Shown: positions 52,424-62,132, numbered from the stretch's first letter. The stretch: 64,000 bases of DNA from Jatrophihabitans sp964252635 (GCF_964252635.1 NZ_CAXUNP010000009.1:1-64000); one strand, 5' to 3'. The notes: a model not told the origin generated them from the sequence alone. Numbers and translations are program-made.

Positions 52424-55162
52424 TCAGGGCTGCATGCTCTGCGCGACCACGCCGTGCCTGATGGCCGCGGCGGCGCTGCGGGCGACGGCGCCCACCGTGG
52501 ACGCGCCGCCGTTCGGGCCGGGCGCGGCGGCGAGCTGCTCGAGCAGGTCCAGCACCTGCTTGCACCAGCGGATGAAGTCTCCGGCCGACAGCTCGTTGCC
52601 GCGTTCGGCAGCCACCCCGAGTACGCGGTCGAGACGCTCCTGCCGGGCCCAGCGGTACATGGCCCAGACGAAGCCGAGCTGCGGCTCGCGGCTGGGCGGC
52701 AGCTGCCGCTGCTCCTCGACGTCCGCGAGGTCGGCCCAGATGCGTTCGGTGGCGGCCAGGGCGTCGCGCACCGCCGAGCTGGGCATGGCGTCGACCAGCA
52801 ACTCCTCGCGGCGCGCCTCGTACACCAGCGACGAGGCCACCGCGGCGAGCTCGGCCGGGTCGAGCCCGTCCCAGACCCCGGCGCGCAGACACTCGGCGGT
52901 GAGCAGGTCGGTCTCGGACCAGATGCGGGCCAGCTGCCGCCCGGCCGGCGTCGTCTCGTCGCCGTCGAGGTAGCCGCGCTCGTCGAGCAGGTCGCAGATC
53001 CGGTCGAACGTGCGGCCCAGCGAGCCGGTGCGGCCGTCGATGCGCCGGCGCAGCCCCTCGTTCTCGCGGGCCAGGCGGCTGTACCGCTCGCCCCAGCGGG
53101 CGTGCTGCTCGCGGTCGGTGCACTGGTGGCACGGGTGCGCCCGGAGCGCGCGTCGCAGCCGCTGGACCTCGGCGTCGCCGTCGCCGGTCACGTCCGCGCC
53201 CGCGCGCCGGGGCCGTCGCGGGACGTCGTCCGGCAGGTCCAGCGCACGCAGGCTCGACGCGAGGTCCCGACGCTCCTGCGGTGAGCGGTGGTTGACGTGC
53301 TTGGGCACGCGCACCGAGCCCAGCACGTCCACTGCCATGGGGAAGTCGACGAGCGACAACCGACCCGACCACCGGCCCTCGGTGACCACCAGCGGACGCG
53401 GATCGTCGCGCGGGGCGACCCCCGGGTCCAGAACCACCGCGAGCCCGGCGCGCCGACCGCGCGGCACCCGGATGACGTCCCCGCGCCGCAGCGCCTCCAG
53501 CGAGGCGGCGATCGCTCCACGCCGCTCCCGTGCACCCTCGCGGGCGAGCAGGGTCTCGCGCTCGCCGAGTCGCCGACGCAGGTCGGCGTACTCGGCGAAG
53601 TCACCGAGGTGGCACTGCATCTGCGCCGCATGCTGGCGCAGGGTCTCCTCGTTGCGCCGGATCTGGGCGAGCAGCCCGGCCACCCCGCGGTCGGCCTGGA
53701 ACTGCGCGAACGACGCCTCGAGCAGGGTGCGGGCCTGGCCACGCCCCATCTGCCCGACGAGGTTGACGGCCATGTTGTACGACGGCCGGAACGACGAGCG
53801 CAGCGGATAGGTGCGGTTGGACGCGAGCCCGGCGACCCGCTGCGGATCGACGTCCGGCGACCAGACGACGACGGCGTGCCCCTCGACGTCGATGCCGCGG
53901 CGACCGGCCCGGCCGGTCAGCTGGGTGTACTCCCCCGGCGTGACGTCGGCGTGCGACTCACCGTTGAACTTCGTGAGCCGTTCGAGCACGACTGTACGGG
54001 CCGGCATGTTGATGCCCAGCGCCAACGTCTCGGTGGCGAACACGGCGCGGACCAGGCCGCGGACGAACAGTTCCTCGACGGTCTGCTTGAACGCCGGGAT
54101 GAGCCCTGCGTGGTGGGCGGCCACGCCCCGACGCAACCCGTCGCGCCACTCCCAGTAACCCAGCACCTCGAGGTCCTCGCGAGGCACCTCGGCGGTGAGT
54201 TCGTCGACAACCTCGTCGATCTCCGTGCGCTCGTCCTCGTCGGTGAGCCACAGCCCCGCCCACACGCACTGCTTGGCCGCGGCGTCGCACCCGGCCCGGC
54301 TGAAGATGAAGGTGATTGCCGGGAGCAGGCCCTCGCGGTCGAGGCGGGTGATGACGTCCGGTCGGTGCGGCGGTCGCCAGCCGCGTCCCCCGCGCCCGCC
54401 CCGCCGGTTGGGCACCGGGTCGACGTAGCGGGTGCGGTCGGCGACCTGGCGCAGCAGCTGCCCGTCGACGGAACTGCCGTCGGGCCCGAACAGGTCGAAC
54501 ATCCGCGTGCCGACCAGGACGTGCTGCCACAGCGGCACCGGCCGCTCCTCGTGCACGATCACCCTCGTCTCGCCCCGCACCGACACCAGCCACTCGCCGA
54601 ACTCCTCGGCGTTGCTGACCGTGGCCGACAGCGAGATCAGCCGCACCGCGGCCGGCAGGTGGATGATCACTTCCTCCCACACGGCGCCGCGGAACCGGTC
54701 GCCGAGGTAGTGCACCTCGTCCATGACGACGTACCCGAGCCCGGCCAGCGCGGGGCTGCCGACGTAGAGCATGTTGCGCAGCACCTCGGTGGTCATCACG
54801 ACCACGGGAGCGTCCGGGTTGATCGCGGTGTCGCCGGTCAGCAGCCCCACCTGTGCGGTGCCGTACCGGTCGACGAGGTCGTTGTACTTCTGGTTCGACA
54901 GCGCCTTGATCGGCGTCGTGTAGAAGCACTTCTGGTGCGCGGCGAGGGCCAGGTGAACGCCGAACTCCCCGACGACGGTCTTGCCGGCACCCGTGGGGGC
55001 GCAGACGAGCACCGAGTACCCGTCCTCCAGCGCCTCGCAGCCCTGCTCCTGGAACGGGTCGAGCGCGAACGGCAGTTCGGCGCGGAAGTCGACGAGGATC
55101 GGGCGCCCCCGGCGGCGCCGGGACGCGGCGTACCGCTCACTCGGCGACGACATGCCCTCCAC
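52424..55162 (-). CDS. helY: Ski2-type DEAD/DEAH helicase, HelY-like
   Basis: A 912-residue helicase. Motifs: APTGAGKT (Walker A), TPIKALSNQK, DEVHYLGD (DEVH box), SATVSNAEEF, TETLALGINMPA and QLTGRAGRRG, then an rRNA-processing/DSHCT-type C-terminal domain (residues about 740-912). Neighbouring tatC and the paf genes are typical for HelY of actinobacteria. GTG 55162 gives the longest form; ATG 55153 (MSSPSER) is a likely alternative because the similarity begins later. Confidence 0.92.
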   Translation of the reverse strand: MEGMSSPSERYAASRRRRGRPILVDFRAELPFALDPFQEQGCEALEDGYSVLVCAPTGAGKTVVGEFGVHLALAAHQKCFYTTPIKALSNQKYNDLVDRYGTAQVGLLTGDTAINPDAPVVVMTTEVLRNMLYVGSPALAGLGYVVMDEVHYLGDRFRGAVWEEVIIHLPAAVRLISLSATVSNAEEFGEWLVSVRGETRVIVHEERPVPLWQHVLVGTRMFDLFGPDGSSVDGQLLRQVADRTRYVDPVPNRRGGRGGRGWRPPHRPDVITRLDREGLLPAITFIFSRAGCDAAAKQCVWAGLWLTDEDERTEIDEVVDELTAEVPREDLEVLGYWEWRDGLRRGVAAHHAGLIPAFKQTVEELFVRGLVRAVFATETLALGINMPARTVVLERLTKFNGESHADVTPGEYTQLTGRAGRRGIDVEGHAVVVWSPDVDPQRVAGLASNRTYPLRSSFRPSYNMAVNLVGQMGRGQARTLLEASFAQFQADRGVAGLLAQIRRNEETLRQHAAQMQCHLGDFAEYADLRRRLGERETLLAREGARERRGAIAASLEALRRGDVIRVPRGRRAGLAVVLDPGVAPRDDPRPLVVTEGRWSGRLSLVDFPMAVDVLGSVRVPKHVNHRSPQERRDLASSLRALDLPDDVPRRPRRAGADVTGDGDAEVQRLRRALRAHPCHQCTDREQHARWGERYSRLARENEGLRRRIDGRTGSLGRTFDRICDLLDERGYLDGDETTPAGRQLARIWSETDLLTAECLRAGVWDGLDPAELAAVASSLVYEARREELLVDAMPSSAVRDALAATERIWADLADVEEQRQLPPSREPQLGFVWAMYRWARQERLDRVLGVAAERGNELSAGDFIRWCKQVLDLLEQLAAAPGPNGGASTVGAVARSAAAAIRHGVVAQSMQP

Positions 55163-55199
55163 AGTAGGCGGGCGGACCCGACGGCCGGACCGACAGCCG

Positions 55200-56123
55200 T
55201 CAGGTCGTGTCGGACCACGCGTCGCCGGCGACGGGCAACGACCGCGGGATGGGGTCGACGACGGACGGCTCGTCGTCCTCGAGGTGCTGCTCGGCGCGCT
55301 CGATCGCCTTCCGGCGGGCCTTGCGGCGGTCGTGGACGACCGCGAACAGCACCGCGCCCTCGAAGAGCACGACCATGGGCACGGCCATCGCGCACATCGT
55401 GAACGGGTCCGTGCTCGGGGTGGCGACCGCTGCGAACAGGAAGATCAGGAAGATCGCGATGCGCTGCGACTTCTTCAGGATGCGGGCGGACAGCACGCCG
55501 GCCATGTTGGCCATCACCACGAGCAGCGGCAGTTCGAAGGCGGCGCCGAACACCACGAGCATCAGGGTGACGAAGGAGATGTAGTCGTTGATCGTCAGCT
55601 GGGCCTGGGTGCCGTACCCGGACTGCTCGAGCAGCACCTGCAGGCCCTTGGACAGCACGGCGTAGGCCAGTGACATGCCTGCCGCGAACAGCACCGTCGA
55701 GACCGCGATGAACGAGATCGTGTAGCGGCGCTCGTTCTTGCGCAGGCCGGGGGTGATGAAGGCCCAGATCTGGTACAGCCAGAACGGTGCGGTGAAGATC
55801 GCTCCGGTGATCACCGAGACCTTCAGGCGGGTGGTGAACCCGTCCAGCGCGCCGTGATAGATCAGAGCGCACTCGGGCGCGTCCTTACCCGCCGACACGA
55901 CCCGGTACTTCTCGGGAACCGAGCAGTAGGGGTGCCGCAGGAACTCGAGCGTGTGCGGGTACAGGAACCACCCGACGACCGCGCCGACGGCGATGAACAC
56001 CAGCGCCCACACGATGCGACGTCGCAGCTCCCGCAGATGGTCCATGACGGCCATCCGGCCGTCCGGGGTCTTGGCCGGGCGCTGCTTCTTCGCCTTGCGC
56101 GTCCGCACCTGCTTGTCGACCAT
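55200..56123 (-). CDS. tatC: Twin-arginine translocase subunit TatC
   Basis: A 307-residue membrane protein with six helices. The N-terminal MDHLRELRRRIVWAL motif and FITPGLRKNERRY are the Tat-signal-binding elements, and TPSTDPFTM follows helix 4. It exports folded proteins such as cofactor proteins; the Rieske lipoprotein in this window has a Tat-like signal. The usual tatA is not found between pafC and tatC: a different small gene occupies that place. Confidence 0.95.
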   Translation of the reverse strand: MVDKQVRTRKAKKQRPAKTPDGRMAVMDHLRELRRRIVWALVFIAVGAVVGWFLYPHTLEFLRHPYCSVPEKYRVVSAGKDAPECALIYHGALDGFTTRLKVSVITGAIFTAPFWLYQIWAFITPGLRKNERRYTISFIAVSTVLFAAGMSLAYAVLSKGLQVLLEQSGYGTQAQLTINDYISFVTLMLVVFGAAFELPLLVVMANMAGVLSARILKKSQRIAIFLIFLFAAVATPSTDPFTMCAMAVPMVVLFEGAVLFAVVHDRRKARRKAIERAEQHLEDDEPSVVDPIPRSLPVAGDAWSDTT

Positions 56124-56141
56124 CGGCGTCAGCCAGCCCTG

Positions 56142-56357
56142 TCAGCGCAGGCCGGCGGCGCTCAGGCGGGCCTGCGCGGCGGAGATCCCGCCCTGCAGGT
56201 CCACCAGCTGCCCGTTGAGCTCCTGCAGCTGCGCGAGGTCGCGCCGGAGCCGGCGGGCCTTCCAGCTCAGTTCGTAGGCGCAGAAGCCCAGCACGACGAC
56301 GGCAACGACGGCCGCGCCGATCCAGGCACCGATCGGGATCCACTCCACGTGCAGCAC
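56142..56357 (-). CDS. Small single-pass membrane protein with coiled coil
   Basis: A 71-residue protein: one N-terminal membrane helix (about 9-29) then a basic stretch (KARRLRRD) and a coiled coil (LAQLQELNGQLVDLQGGISAAQARL). It sits where actinobacteria usually carry tatA, but lacks the FG/P hinge and the amphipathic helix of TatA, so I do not call it TatA. Start could also be GTG 56348. Nineteen bases separate it from tatC; 27 from pafC, so it probably belongs to the paf-tat run. Confidence 0.65.
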   Translation of the reverse strand: MLHVEWIPIGAWIGAAVVAVVVLGFCAYELSWKARRLRRDLAQLQELNGQLVDLQGGISAAQARLSAAGLR

Positions 56358-56384
56358 TCTACGTCGCCGCAGCCGTGAACAGCC

Positions 56385-57335
56385 CTACGTGTAGGCAGCA
56401 AGGGTGCGTACGGCCTCGGCGCGAACGTCCTCGGCCAGCCACTCGGGCGAGAGCACCTCGACCTGGCCCGCCGAACCGAGCACCAACGCCCGCACCCATC
56501 CGGGGTCGGCCACCCGCAACTCGATGCGCAGGCGGTCGCCGTCCTCGTGCAGGTTCTCGATGGCGTAGTAGTCGGCCACCCAGGCGTAGGCCGGGCCCAA
56601 CCGCAGACCGACGAGCAGGTGCTCGACCGCGGGCTGGAACACCCCCTCGGAGAGGTCCCGCGGCTCGACGCCGGCCGGCACCGAGGCCGGCTCGTCCAGT
56701 TCGACGACGTCCTCCATGCGGTCGAGCCGGAAGACGCGCATGCCCTCCACACGGCGGCACCACGCCTCGACGTAGGTGTTGTCGTCGGCGACGAACATCC
56801 GCACCGGGTCGATGGTGCGCTCGGTGGTCTCGTCGCGGGAGGCGCTGTAGTACCGGATGCGCAGGGCGCGGCCGCGGTCGAAGGCGTTGCGGACGACCGG
56901 CAGCAGGCGCTCGGCGTCGTCGAGCTGCACCGCGACGGTCTCGTCGCGCACCGCCTCCCCCGCCACCGACTCGACCTTGGCCAGCGCGCGTTGCACGGCG
57001 TCGGTGTCCGCCAGACCCGGCGTCTCGGCGAGGGTGCGCAGAGCCACCACGAGGGCCAGCGCCTCCTCGGCGGTCAACCGCAGGGGCCGCGACATACCCG
57101 CGTCGAAGACGACCTCGACGTTCTCGCCCTCGAAGGACAGGTCGATGAGGTCCCCCGGGCCGTGGCCGGGCAGCCCGCACATCCACAGCAGGGTCAGGTC
57201 GCGGCGCAACTGCGCGTCGGTGATCCCGAAATCGGCGGCGGCCTGCTCGACGCTGATGCCCGGGCGGGCCTGCAGGTACGGGACGAGGGCCAGCAGTCGG
57301 GGCAGGCGCTCCTCGTTGGAGTTGGTGGCCATCAC
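56385..57335 (-). CDS. pafC: WYL-domain regulator PafC
   Basis: A 316-residue protein: an HTH (QAAADFGITDAQLRRDLTLLWMCGL) at the N-terminus and a WYL domain with IRYYSASRDETTERTIDPVRMFVADDNTYVEAWCRRVEGMRVFRLDRM. PafB and PafC form the activator of the LexA-independent DNA-damage response. GTG 57335 overlaps the pafB stop (GTGA); ATG 57332 follows directly. Confidence 0.94.
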   Translation of the reverse strand: MMATNSNEERLPRLLALVPYLQARPGISVEQAAADFGITDAQLRRDLTLLWMCGLPGHGPGDLIDLSFEGENVEVVFDAGMSRPLRLTAEEALALVVALRTLAETPGLADTDAVQRALAKVESVAGEAVRDETVAVQLDDAERLLPVVRNAFDRGRALRIRYYSASRDETTERTIDPVRMFVADDNTYVEAWCRRVEGMRVFRLDRMEDVVELDEPASVPAGVEPRDLSEGVFQPAVEHLLVGLRLGPAYAWVADYYAIENLHEDGDRLRIELRVADPGWVRALVLGSAGQVEVLSPEWLAEDVRAEAVRTLAAYT

Positions 57336-58288
57336 CCCACCGGGCCCGCGACGGCACGCAGCCGCTCGACGACCGCGGCGGCGAGGTCGGCGGGCTCGAT
57401 CACCCGCGCTGCGGCGCCGCTGCCGGCCACCAACCGGGCCAGCCAGCCGGTGTCGGTGAAGTCCACCGTCAGCACCCCGTCGCGCTCGGAGCGGGCGATG
57501 CGGCGCAACTGGCCGGCGCCGCCCTCGCTGACCTGGATGCGCGCGACCCGGTCGCGCTCGGGTTGGGCGCCGGCCACCATGTCGAGCAGGTCGACGTGGT
57601 CGGGACGCTCGAACGCGCCGGGCCCGCCCACCGTCTGGACGCTGCCGATGATGCGGCCGAGCCGGAAGCTCCGCGGCTGGTCGCGGTCACGGTCGAAGCC
57701 GGCCACGTACCAGCGCCGGCGCCAGGACAGCACGCCCCACGGCTCGAGGGTGCGGGTCTCGGGCGCCGAAGACCCGGCCTTGGTGTAGTCGAACCGGACG
57801 ACGGTGGCCGAGCGGGACGCGGCCAGCAGCGGCGGCAGCGCCGGGTCGCTGGCGTCGAGCTGGGGCACTGCTCCCGGCGCGTCGGCGGCGCGGACGTCGG
57901 TACCCGCCGCGCGCAGCTTGATCAGCGCCTGCCGGGCCGGCTCGCCGAGCGTGGCCGACTGCCAGAGCCGGGCGGCCAGGCCCACGGCCGCCGCTTCAGC
58001 CGCGTCGAACTCGATGGCCGGCAACTCGTAGTCGCGGCGCCGGATGCGGTACCCGTCCTCGGCATCGAAGTGGCTGTTGCGGCCGGTCTCGAGCGGGATG
58101 CCGAGGTCGCGCAGCTCGGCCTTGTCGCGCTCGAACATCCGCTTGAACGCCTCGTCCGTCGCCTTCGCACCGTCGGCGGCCTCGTAGCCGGGCACGGCGT
58201 CGCGGATGCGCTCGGCGGTGAGGAACTGGCGGGTCGAGAGCAGGCAGATGACCAGGTTCACGAGTCGTTCCGCGCGCCGGGCTGCCAT
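57332..58288 (-). CDS. pafB: WYL-domain regulator PafB
   Basis: A 318-residue partner of PafC. RAERLVNLVICLLSTRQFLTAERIRDAVPGY is the HTH; the WYL domain reads VVRFDYTKAGSSAPETRTLEPWGVLSWRRRWYVAGFDRDRDQPRSFRLGRI. ATG 58288 is the conserved start; the frame stays open upstream without similarity. Coupled to pafC; 147 bases downstream of pafA. The uvrA promoter at 24695 is a candidate target. Confidence 0.94.
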   Translation of the reverse strand: MAARRAERLVNLVICLLSTRQFLTAERIRDAVPGYEAADGAKATDEAFKRMFERDKAELRDLGIPLETGRNSHFDAEDGYRIRRRDYELPAIEFDAAEAAAVGLAARLWQSATLGEPARQALIKLRAAGTDVRAADAPGAVPQLDASDPALPPLLAASRSATVVRFDYTKAGSSAPETRTLEPWGVLSWRRRWYVAGFDRDRDQPRSFRLGRIIGSVQTVGGPGAFERPDHVDLLDMVAGAQPERDRVARIQVSEGGAGQLRRIARSERDGVLTVDFTDTGWLARLVAGSGAAARVIEPADLAAAVVERLRAVAGPVG

Positions 58289-58435
58289 GTCCTCAAAGCT
58301 AATCCGCGCGCGCGGCCTGCGCTGCTCGGCACGCCTGGAACCCATGGGCCCGATCATTGCCGATCGGGCGGCTGCGCGGGTAACGGGTATCGAGGCTCGG
58401 CGCGTCACGACAGGTGTCCCGGCCGCAGCCGTGGC

Positions 58436-59794
58436 TCACATCGAGGCGATGAGCTTCTCGACCCGCTCGTCGACGCTGCGGAACGGGTCCTTGCACAGCA
58501 CGGTGCGTTGCGCTTGGTCGTTGAGCTTGAGGTGGACCCAGTCGACGGTGAAGTCGCGGCGGCGTTCCTGGGCCCGCTTGATGAAGTCACCACGCAGCTT
58601 GGCCCGCGTGTTCTGCGGCGGCACGCTCTTGGCCTCGAAGATCTCCAGGTCGTTGACGACCCGTTCGACCGCGCCCTTGCGCTGCAGCAGGTAGTACAGC
58701 CCGCGGGTGCGCGAGATGTCGTGATAGGCGAGATCCAGCTGGGCGACCCGGGGTGAGCTCAGCGGCAGGTCGTGCTTGGCGCGGTAGCGCTCGATGAGCT
58801 GGTACTTCGTCGCCCAGTCGATCTCGCGGTCGATGAGGGTGAGGTCCTGCTTCTCGACGGCGTCCAGGGTGCGGCCCCAGAGCTCGAGCACCCGCTTCGA
58901 CGACGCGTCCTCACCGGTGCGGGCCACGAAGTCGACGGCCTTGGTGTAGTACTCGCGCTGGATCTGCAGGGCCGACGCGCTGCGCCCGGCGGCCAGCCGC
59001 ACGGCGCGGGTGCCGGTGAGGTCGTGGCTGATCTCGCGGATGGCGCGGATCGGGTTCTCCAGCGTCAGGTCGTTGAACTGCACGCCGTTCTCGATCATGC
59101 GCAGGACGAGGTCGGCCGACCCGACCTTGAGGAAGGTGGTCGACTCGTTCATGTTCGAGTCACCGACGATGACGTGCAGGCGGCGGTAGCGCTCGGCGTC
59201 GGCGTGCGGCTCGTCGCGCGTGTTGATGATCGGTCGGCTGCGCGTGGTGGCCGAGCTGACGCCCTCCCAGATGTGCTCGGCACGCTGGCTCACGCAGTAC
59301 ACGGCGCCGCGGGGGGTCTGCAGCACCTTGCCCGCACCGCAGATCAGCTGGCGGGTGACCAGGAACGGGATGAGCACGTCGGCGAGACGGCTGAACTCGC
59401 CGTGCCGGCCGACCAGGAAGTTCTCGTGGCAGCCGTAGGAGTTGCCGGCCGAGTCGGTGTTGTTCTTGAACAGGTAGATGTCGCCGGCGATGCCCTCGTC
59501 GTGCAGGCGCTTCTCGGCGTCCACCACGAGGCCCTCGAGCACGCGCTCGCCGGCCTTGTCGTGCGCCACCAGGCTTTCCAGCGAGTCGCACTCCGGGGTG
59601 GCGTACTCGGGGTGGCTCCCGACGTCCAGGTAGAGCCGCGCACCGTTCTTGAGGAAGACGTTCGACGAGCGGCCCCAGGACACGACCCGACGGAAGAGGT
59701 AGCGCGCAACCTCGTCCGGCGACAGCCGGCGCTGACCGTGGAACGTGCACGTGACGCCGTACTCGTTCTCCAGGCCGAGGATCCGCTTGTGCAT
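58436..59794 (-). CDS. pafA: Pup--protein ligase PafA
   Basis: A 452-residue ligase attaching the tag Pup to lysines for proteasomal degradation. RILGLENEYGVTC (ATP/Mg site), LYLDVGSHPEYATPECDS (catalytic Asp), NNTDSAGNSYGCHENFLV and NTRDEPHADAERYRRLHVIVGDSNMNE are diagnostic. ATG 59794 is chosen: MHKRILGLENEYG is the normal start. Pup, proteasome subunits and Dop are not in the window; they would be expected just upstream, where instead alkB is divergent. Confidence 0.96.
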   Translation of the reverse strand: MHKRILGLENEYGVTCTFHGQRRLSPDEVARYLFRRVVSWGRSSNVFLKNGARLYLDVGSHPEYATPECDSLESLVAHDKAGERVLEGLVVDAEKRLHDEGIAGDIYLFKNNTDSAGNSYGCHENFLVGRHGEFSRLADVLIPFLVTRQLICGAGKVLQTPRGAVYCVSQRAEHIWEGVSSATTRSRPIINTRDEPHADAERYRRLHVIVGDSNMNESTTFLKVGSADLVLRMIENGVQFNDLTLENPIRAIREISHDLTGTRAVRLAAGRSASALQIQREYYTKAVDFVARTGEDASSKRVLELWGRTLDAVEKQDLTLIDREIDWATKYQLIERYRAKHDLPLSSPRVAQLDLAYHDISRTRGLYYLLQRKGAVERVVNDLEIFEAKSVPPQNTRAKLRGDFIKRAQERRRDFTVDWVHLKLNDQAQRTVLCKDPFRSVDERVEKLIASM

Positions 59795-59986
59795 ACCTTG
59801 CAGAGTAACCACGCGATGCCGGACGGGCGGGCACGACGGGGCCGTCGGGACGAGTGGCGACGGCGCCCGCCGACCACGGTGATGCGGTCGTCCGAACCGC
59901 CGCGCTCCGGGTCCGTCGACGGTGTGCGGACGCACGGGTTCCGACCCGTGTGCGCGCGCACCGCCGTTTACCCGTGACGGCCCGTC

Positions 59987-60015
59987 TTTACAATCAGACG
60001 TCTTCTGTCTAACCT
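59987..60015 (+). promoter_or_regulatory. Promoter of alkB
   Basis: TTTACA (59987-59992), 17-base spacer, TAACCT (60010-60015), 39 bases before the alkB ATG. The spacer contains AGACGTCT, an 8-bp palindrome followed by TCTGTCT, which might be an operator for the linked TetR regulator. Confidence 0.6.
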
Positions 60016-60054
60016 CTGGATTCACCGGCTTGCCGTGTCAACCGAGGAGGCAGC

Positions 60055-61272
60055 ATGCGCGAGGGGTCCCTGTCCGCCAATCTGAGCGGCACGACGTCGG
60101 CGGCCCGGCCGCAGTGGCGCGACCGCAAGCGCTACCTCTGGCTGCTCGGCACCGTCGTCCCGCTGTTCCTGTTCCTCGGCTGGGGGTTGGTGAATCTCAC
60201 CGGGTCACCCGTGTTCTGGTGGATCGGGCCGATGATCATCTACGTGCTGATCCCCTCCCTGGACCTCGTCATCGGCGACGACGCGTCCAACGCCCCCGAG
60301 GAGGCCGTCGCCTGGCTCGACCAGGACCGCTACTACCGATGGGTCACCTACCTGTTCCTCCCGTGCCAGTTCGCCGCCTGGTTCACCGGCTTCTGGCTGA
60401 TGACGCGGCACGGGGGGCTGGGCGTCGTCGACCGCATCGGCATCGCGGTGACCCTGGCCATGCTCAACGGCGTCGCGATCAACACCGCGCACGAGCTGGG
60501 GCACAAGAAGGAACACCTGGAGCGGTGGTTCGCGCGGATCGCGCTCGCCCCGTGCGGCTACGGCCACTTCTTCATCGAGCACAACCGCGGCCACCACGTG
60601 CGGGTCGCGACGCCGGTCGACCCCGCGTCCAGCCGGCTCGGTGAGTCGTTCTGGCGGTTCTGGCCGCGCACCGTCGCCGGCAGCGTGCGCAACGGGTGGC
60701 ACCTCGAGCGCACCCGGCTGCGTCGCCTCGAGAAGTCGGTCTGGTCGTTGCGCAACGACGTCCTCAGCGCCTGGGCGATGACCGTCGTGCTGTGGGCGGT
60801 CACCATCGCGCTGTTCGGCGTGGGCATCTGGCCCTACCTGCTGCTGCAGGCCTTCCTCGCGTTCAGCCTGCTCGAGGCCGTCAACTACCTCGAGCACTAC
60901 GGCCTGCTCCGCGCGTCGTTGCCCAACGGCCGGTACGAGCGGGTGACCCCGCGGCACAGCTGGAACAACAACCACCTGACCACGAACCTGTTCCTGTACC
61001 ACCTGCAGCGGCACAGCGACCACCACGCGAACCCCACCCGCCGCTACCAGTCGCTGCGTCATTTCGAGGAGTCGCCGCAGCTGCCCGCCGGCTACGCCGC
61101 GATGATCCTGCTGGCCTACGTCCCGCCGTTGTGGCGTCGCGTCATGGACAAGCGGGTGCTCGCCCACTACGGCGGTGACGTGACGCAGGCCAACATCGCA
61201 CCGCACGCGCGCGAGCGGGTCCTGGCCCGCTACGGCGCGGGCACCTCGGCCACTGCGGCCGAGGCCGCCTGA
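60055..61272 (+). CDS. alkB: Alkane 1-monooxygenase
   Basis: A 405-residue integral membrane di-iron hydroxylase with six helices. The histidine boxes are HELGHKKE, EHNRGHH and LQRHSDHH, and the family motif NYLEHYGLLR follows. It hydroxylates terminal methyl groups of medium-chain alkanes using electrons from rubredoxin, whose gene follows by 37 bases. Start ATG 60055 with GAGGAGG 4 bases upstream. Confidence 0.95.
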   Translation: MREGSLSANLSGTTSAARPQWRDRKRYLWLLGTVVPLFLFLGWGLVNLTGSPVFWWIGPMIIYVLIPSLDLVIGDDASNAPEEAVAWLDQDRYYRWVTYLFLPCQFAAWFTGFWLMTRHGGLGVVDRIGIAVTLAMLNGVAINTAHELGHKKEHLERWFARIALAPCGYGHFFIEHNRGHHVRVATPVDPASSRLGESFWRFWPRTVAGSVRNGWHLERTRLRRLEKSVWSLRNDVLSAWAMTVVLWAVTIALFGVGIWPYLLLQAFLAFSLLEAVNYLEHYGLLRASLPNGRYERVTPRHSWNNNHLTTNLFLYHLQRHSDHHANPTRRYQSLRHFEESPQLPAGYAAMILLAYVPPLWRRVMDKRVLAHYGGDVTQANIAPHARERVLARYGAGTSATAAEAA

Positions 61273-61308
61273 CCGGTTGTCACAGCGAGCGACTGTCACA
61301 CTGGGTCC

Positions 61309-61497
61309 ATGGCCAGGTTCCGCTGCGAGGTGTGCGACTACACCTACGACGAGGCGGTCGGCGAGCCGCGTGAGGGCTTCCCGGCCGGCACGCCCTGGAC
61401 CGACGTGCCCGACGACTGGACGTGCCCCGACTGCGGTGTGCGCGACAAGGTCGACTTCGTCGCCGTCGACGGACCCGACGAACGCGCCGACGGGTGA
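61309..61497 (+). CDS. Rubredoxin
   Basis: A 62-residue iron protein. CEVCDYTYDEAVGEP and WTCPDCGVRDKVDF give the four iron-ligating Cys in two CxxC pairs. It fits the type that passes electrons to AlkB. Only one rubredoxin is present; many actinobacterial alkB clusters have two. Its stop overlaps the TetR start (GTGA). Confidence 0.95.
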   Translation: MARFRCEVCDYTYDEAVGEPREGFPAGTPWTDVPDDWTCPDCGVRDKVDFVAVDGPDERADG

Positions 61498-62126
61498 CCC
61501 CGGGTGCACCGGTGCCCGGGCGCGGGCCGGTGGCCGGCGAGCCCGTGCGCTACGCGACCGCCGCCCGCGGCCTGCTCCGCGACACGATCGTCGACTCGGT
61601 CGATGCGCTCGCGCGGTCCCGCGGCTGGGCGGCCACCACGATGTCGGACGTCGCCCGCACGGCCGGGGTGAGCCGGCAGACGCTGTACAACGAATTCGGG
61701 TCGCGCCACGCCCTCGTCGAGGCCTACGTCGCGCGCGAGATCGAGCGGCTGGTCGCGGCGGCGTCCGAGGCGGTGCGTCACCACGCCGACGACGCGAAGA
61801 CCGCGCTGCGCGAGGCCTTCGCCCTGTTCCTGCGCCTCGCGTCCGACGAGCCGGTCGTGAAGATCATCGTTGCGGACACCTCGACCGAGGGCGAACTGCT
61901 ACAACTGCTCACCGGGGTGGGCCAGGCGGTGGCCGGCGGCCGGATCGCGACGCTGATCCAGGAGGTGTGGCCGCAGGTCGGTCCGGCCGACGCGCAGGTG
62001 GTCGCCGAGACCCTGGTACGTCTGGCGATCAGCCACGCGCTGCTGCCCGTCGCGGACCCCGACGTCGTCGCCGGCGACGTCAGCCGGCTGCTGGCCCCGT
62101 TCGTCGACTCCGTCCTCGGCCCCTGA
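61494..62126 (+). CDS. TetR-family regulator of the alkB operon
   Basis: A 210-residue regulator: DTIVDSVDALARSRGWAATTMSDVARTAGVSRQTLYNEFGSRHALVEAYV is the HTH. GTG 61494 overlaps the rubredoxin stop. As third gene of alkB-rubredoxin-TetR it corresponds to the autoregulatory alkane-responsive repressors in other actinobacteria (for example AlkX, from memory). Confidence 0.92.
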   Translation: MTPGAPVPGRGPVAGEPVRYATAARGLLRDTIVDSVDALARSRGWAATTMSDVARTAGVSRQTLYNEFGSRHALVEAYVAREIERLVAAASEAVRHHADDAKTALREAFALFLRLASDEPVVKIIVADTSTEGELLQLLTGVGQAVAGGRIATLIQEVWPQVGPADAQVVAETLVRLAISHALLPVADPDVVAGDVSRLLAPFVDSVLGP

Positions 62127-62132
62127 ACCCGT

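Noticed and set aside
56142..56357. Call as tatA
   Set aside because: No TatA hinge or amphipathic helix; coiled coil instead.
59795..60054. tRNA-like GC-rich stems between pafA and alkB
   Set aside because: No T-loop or acceptor stem could be formed; only a promoter is supported.
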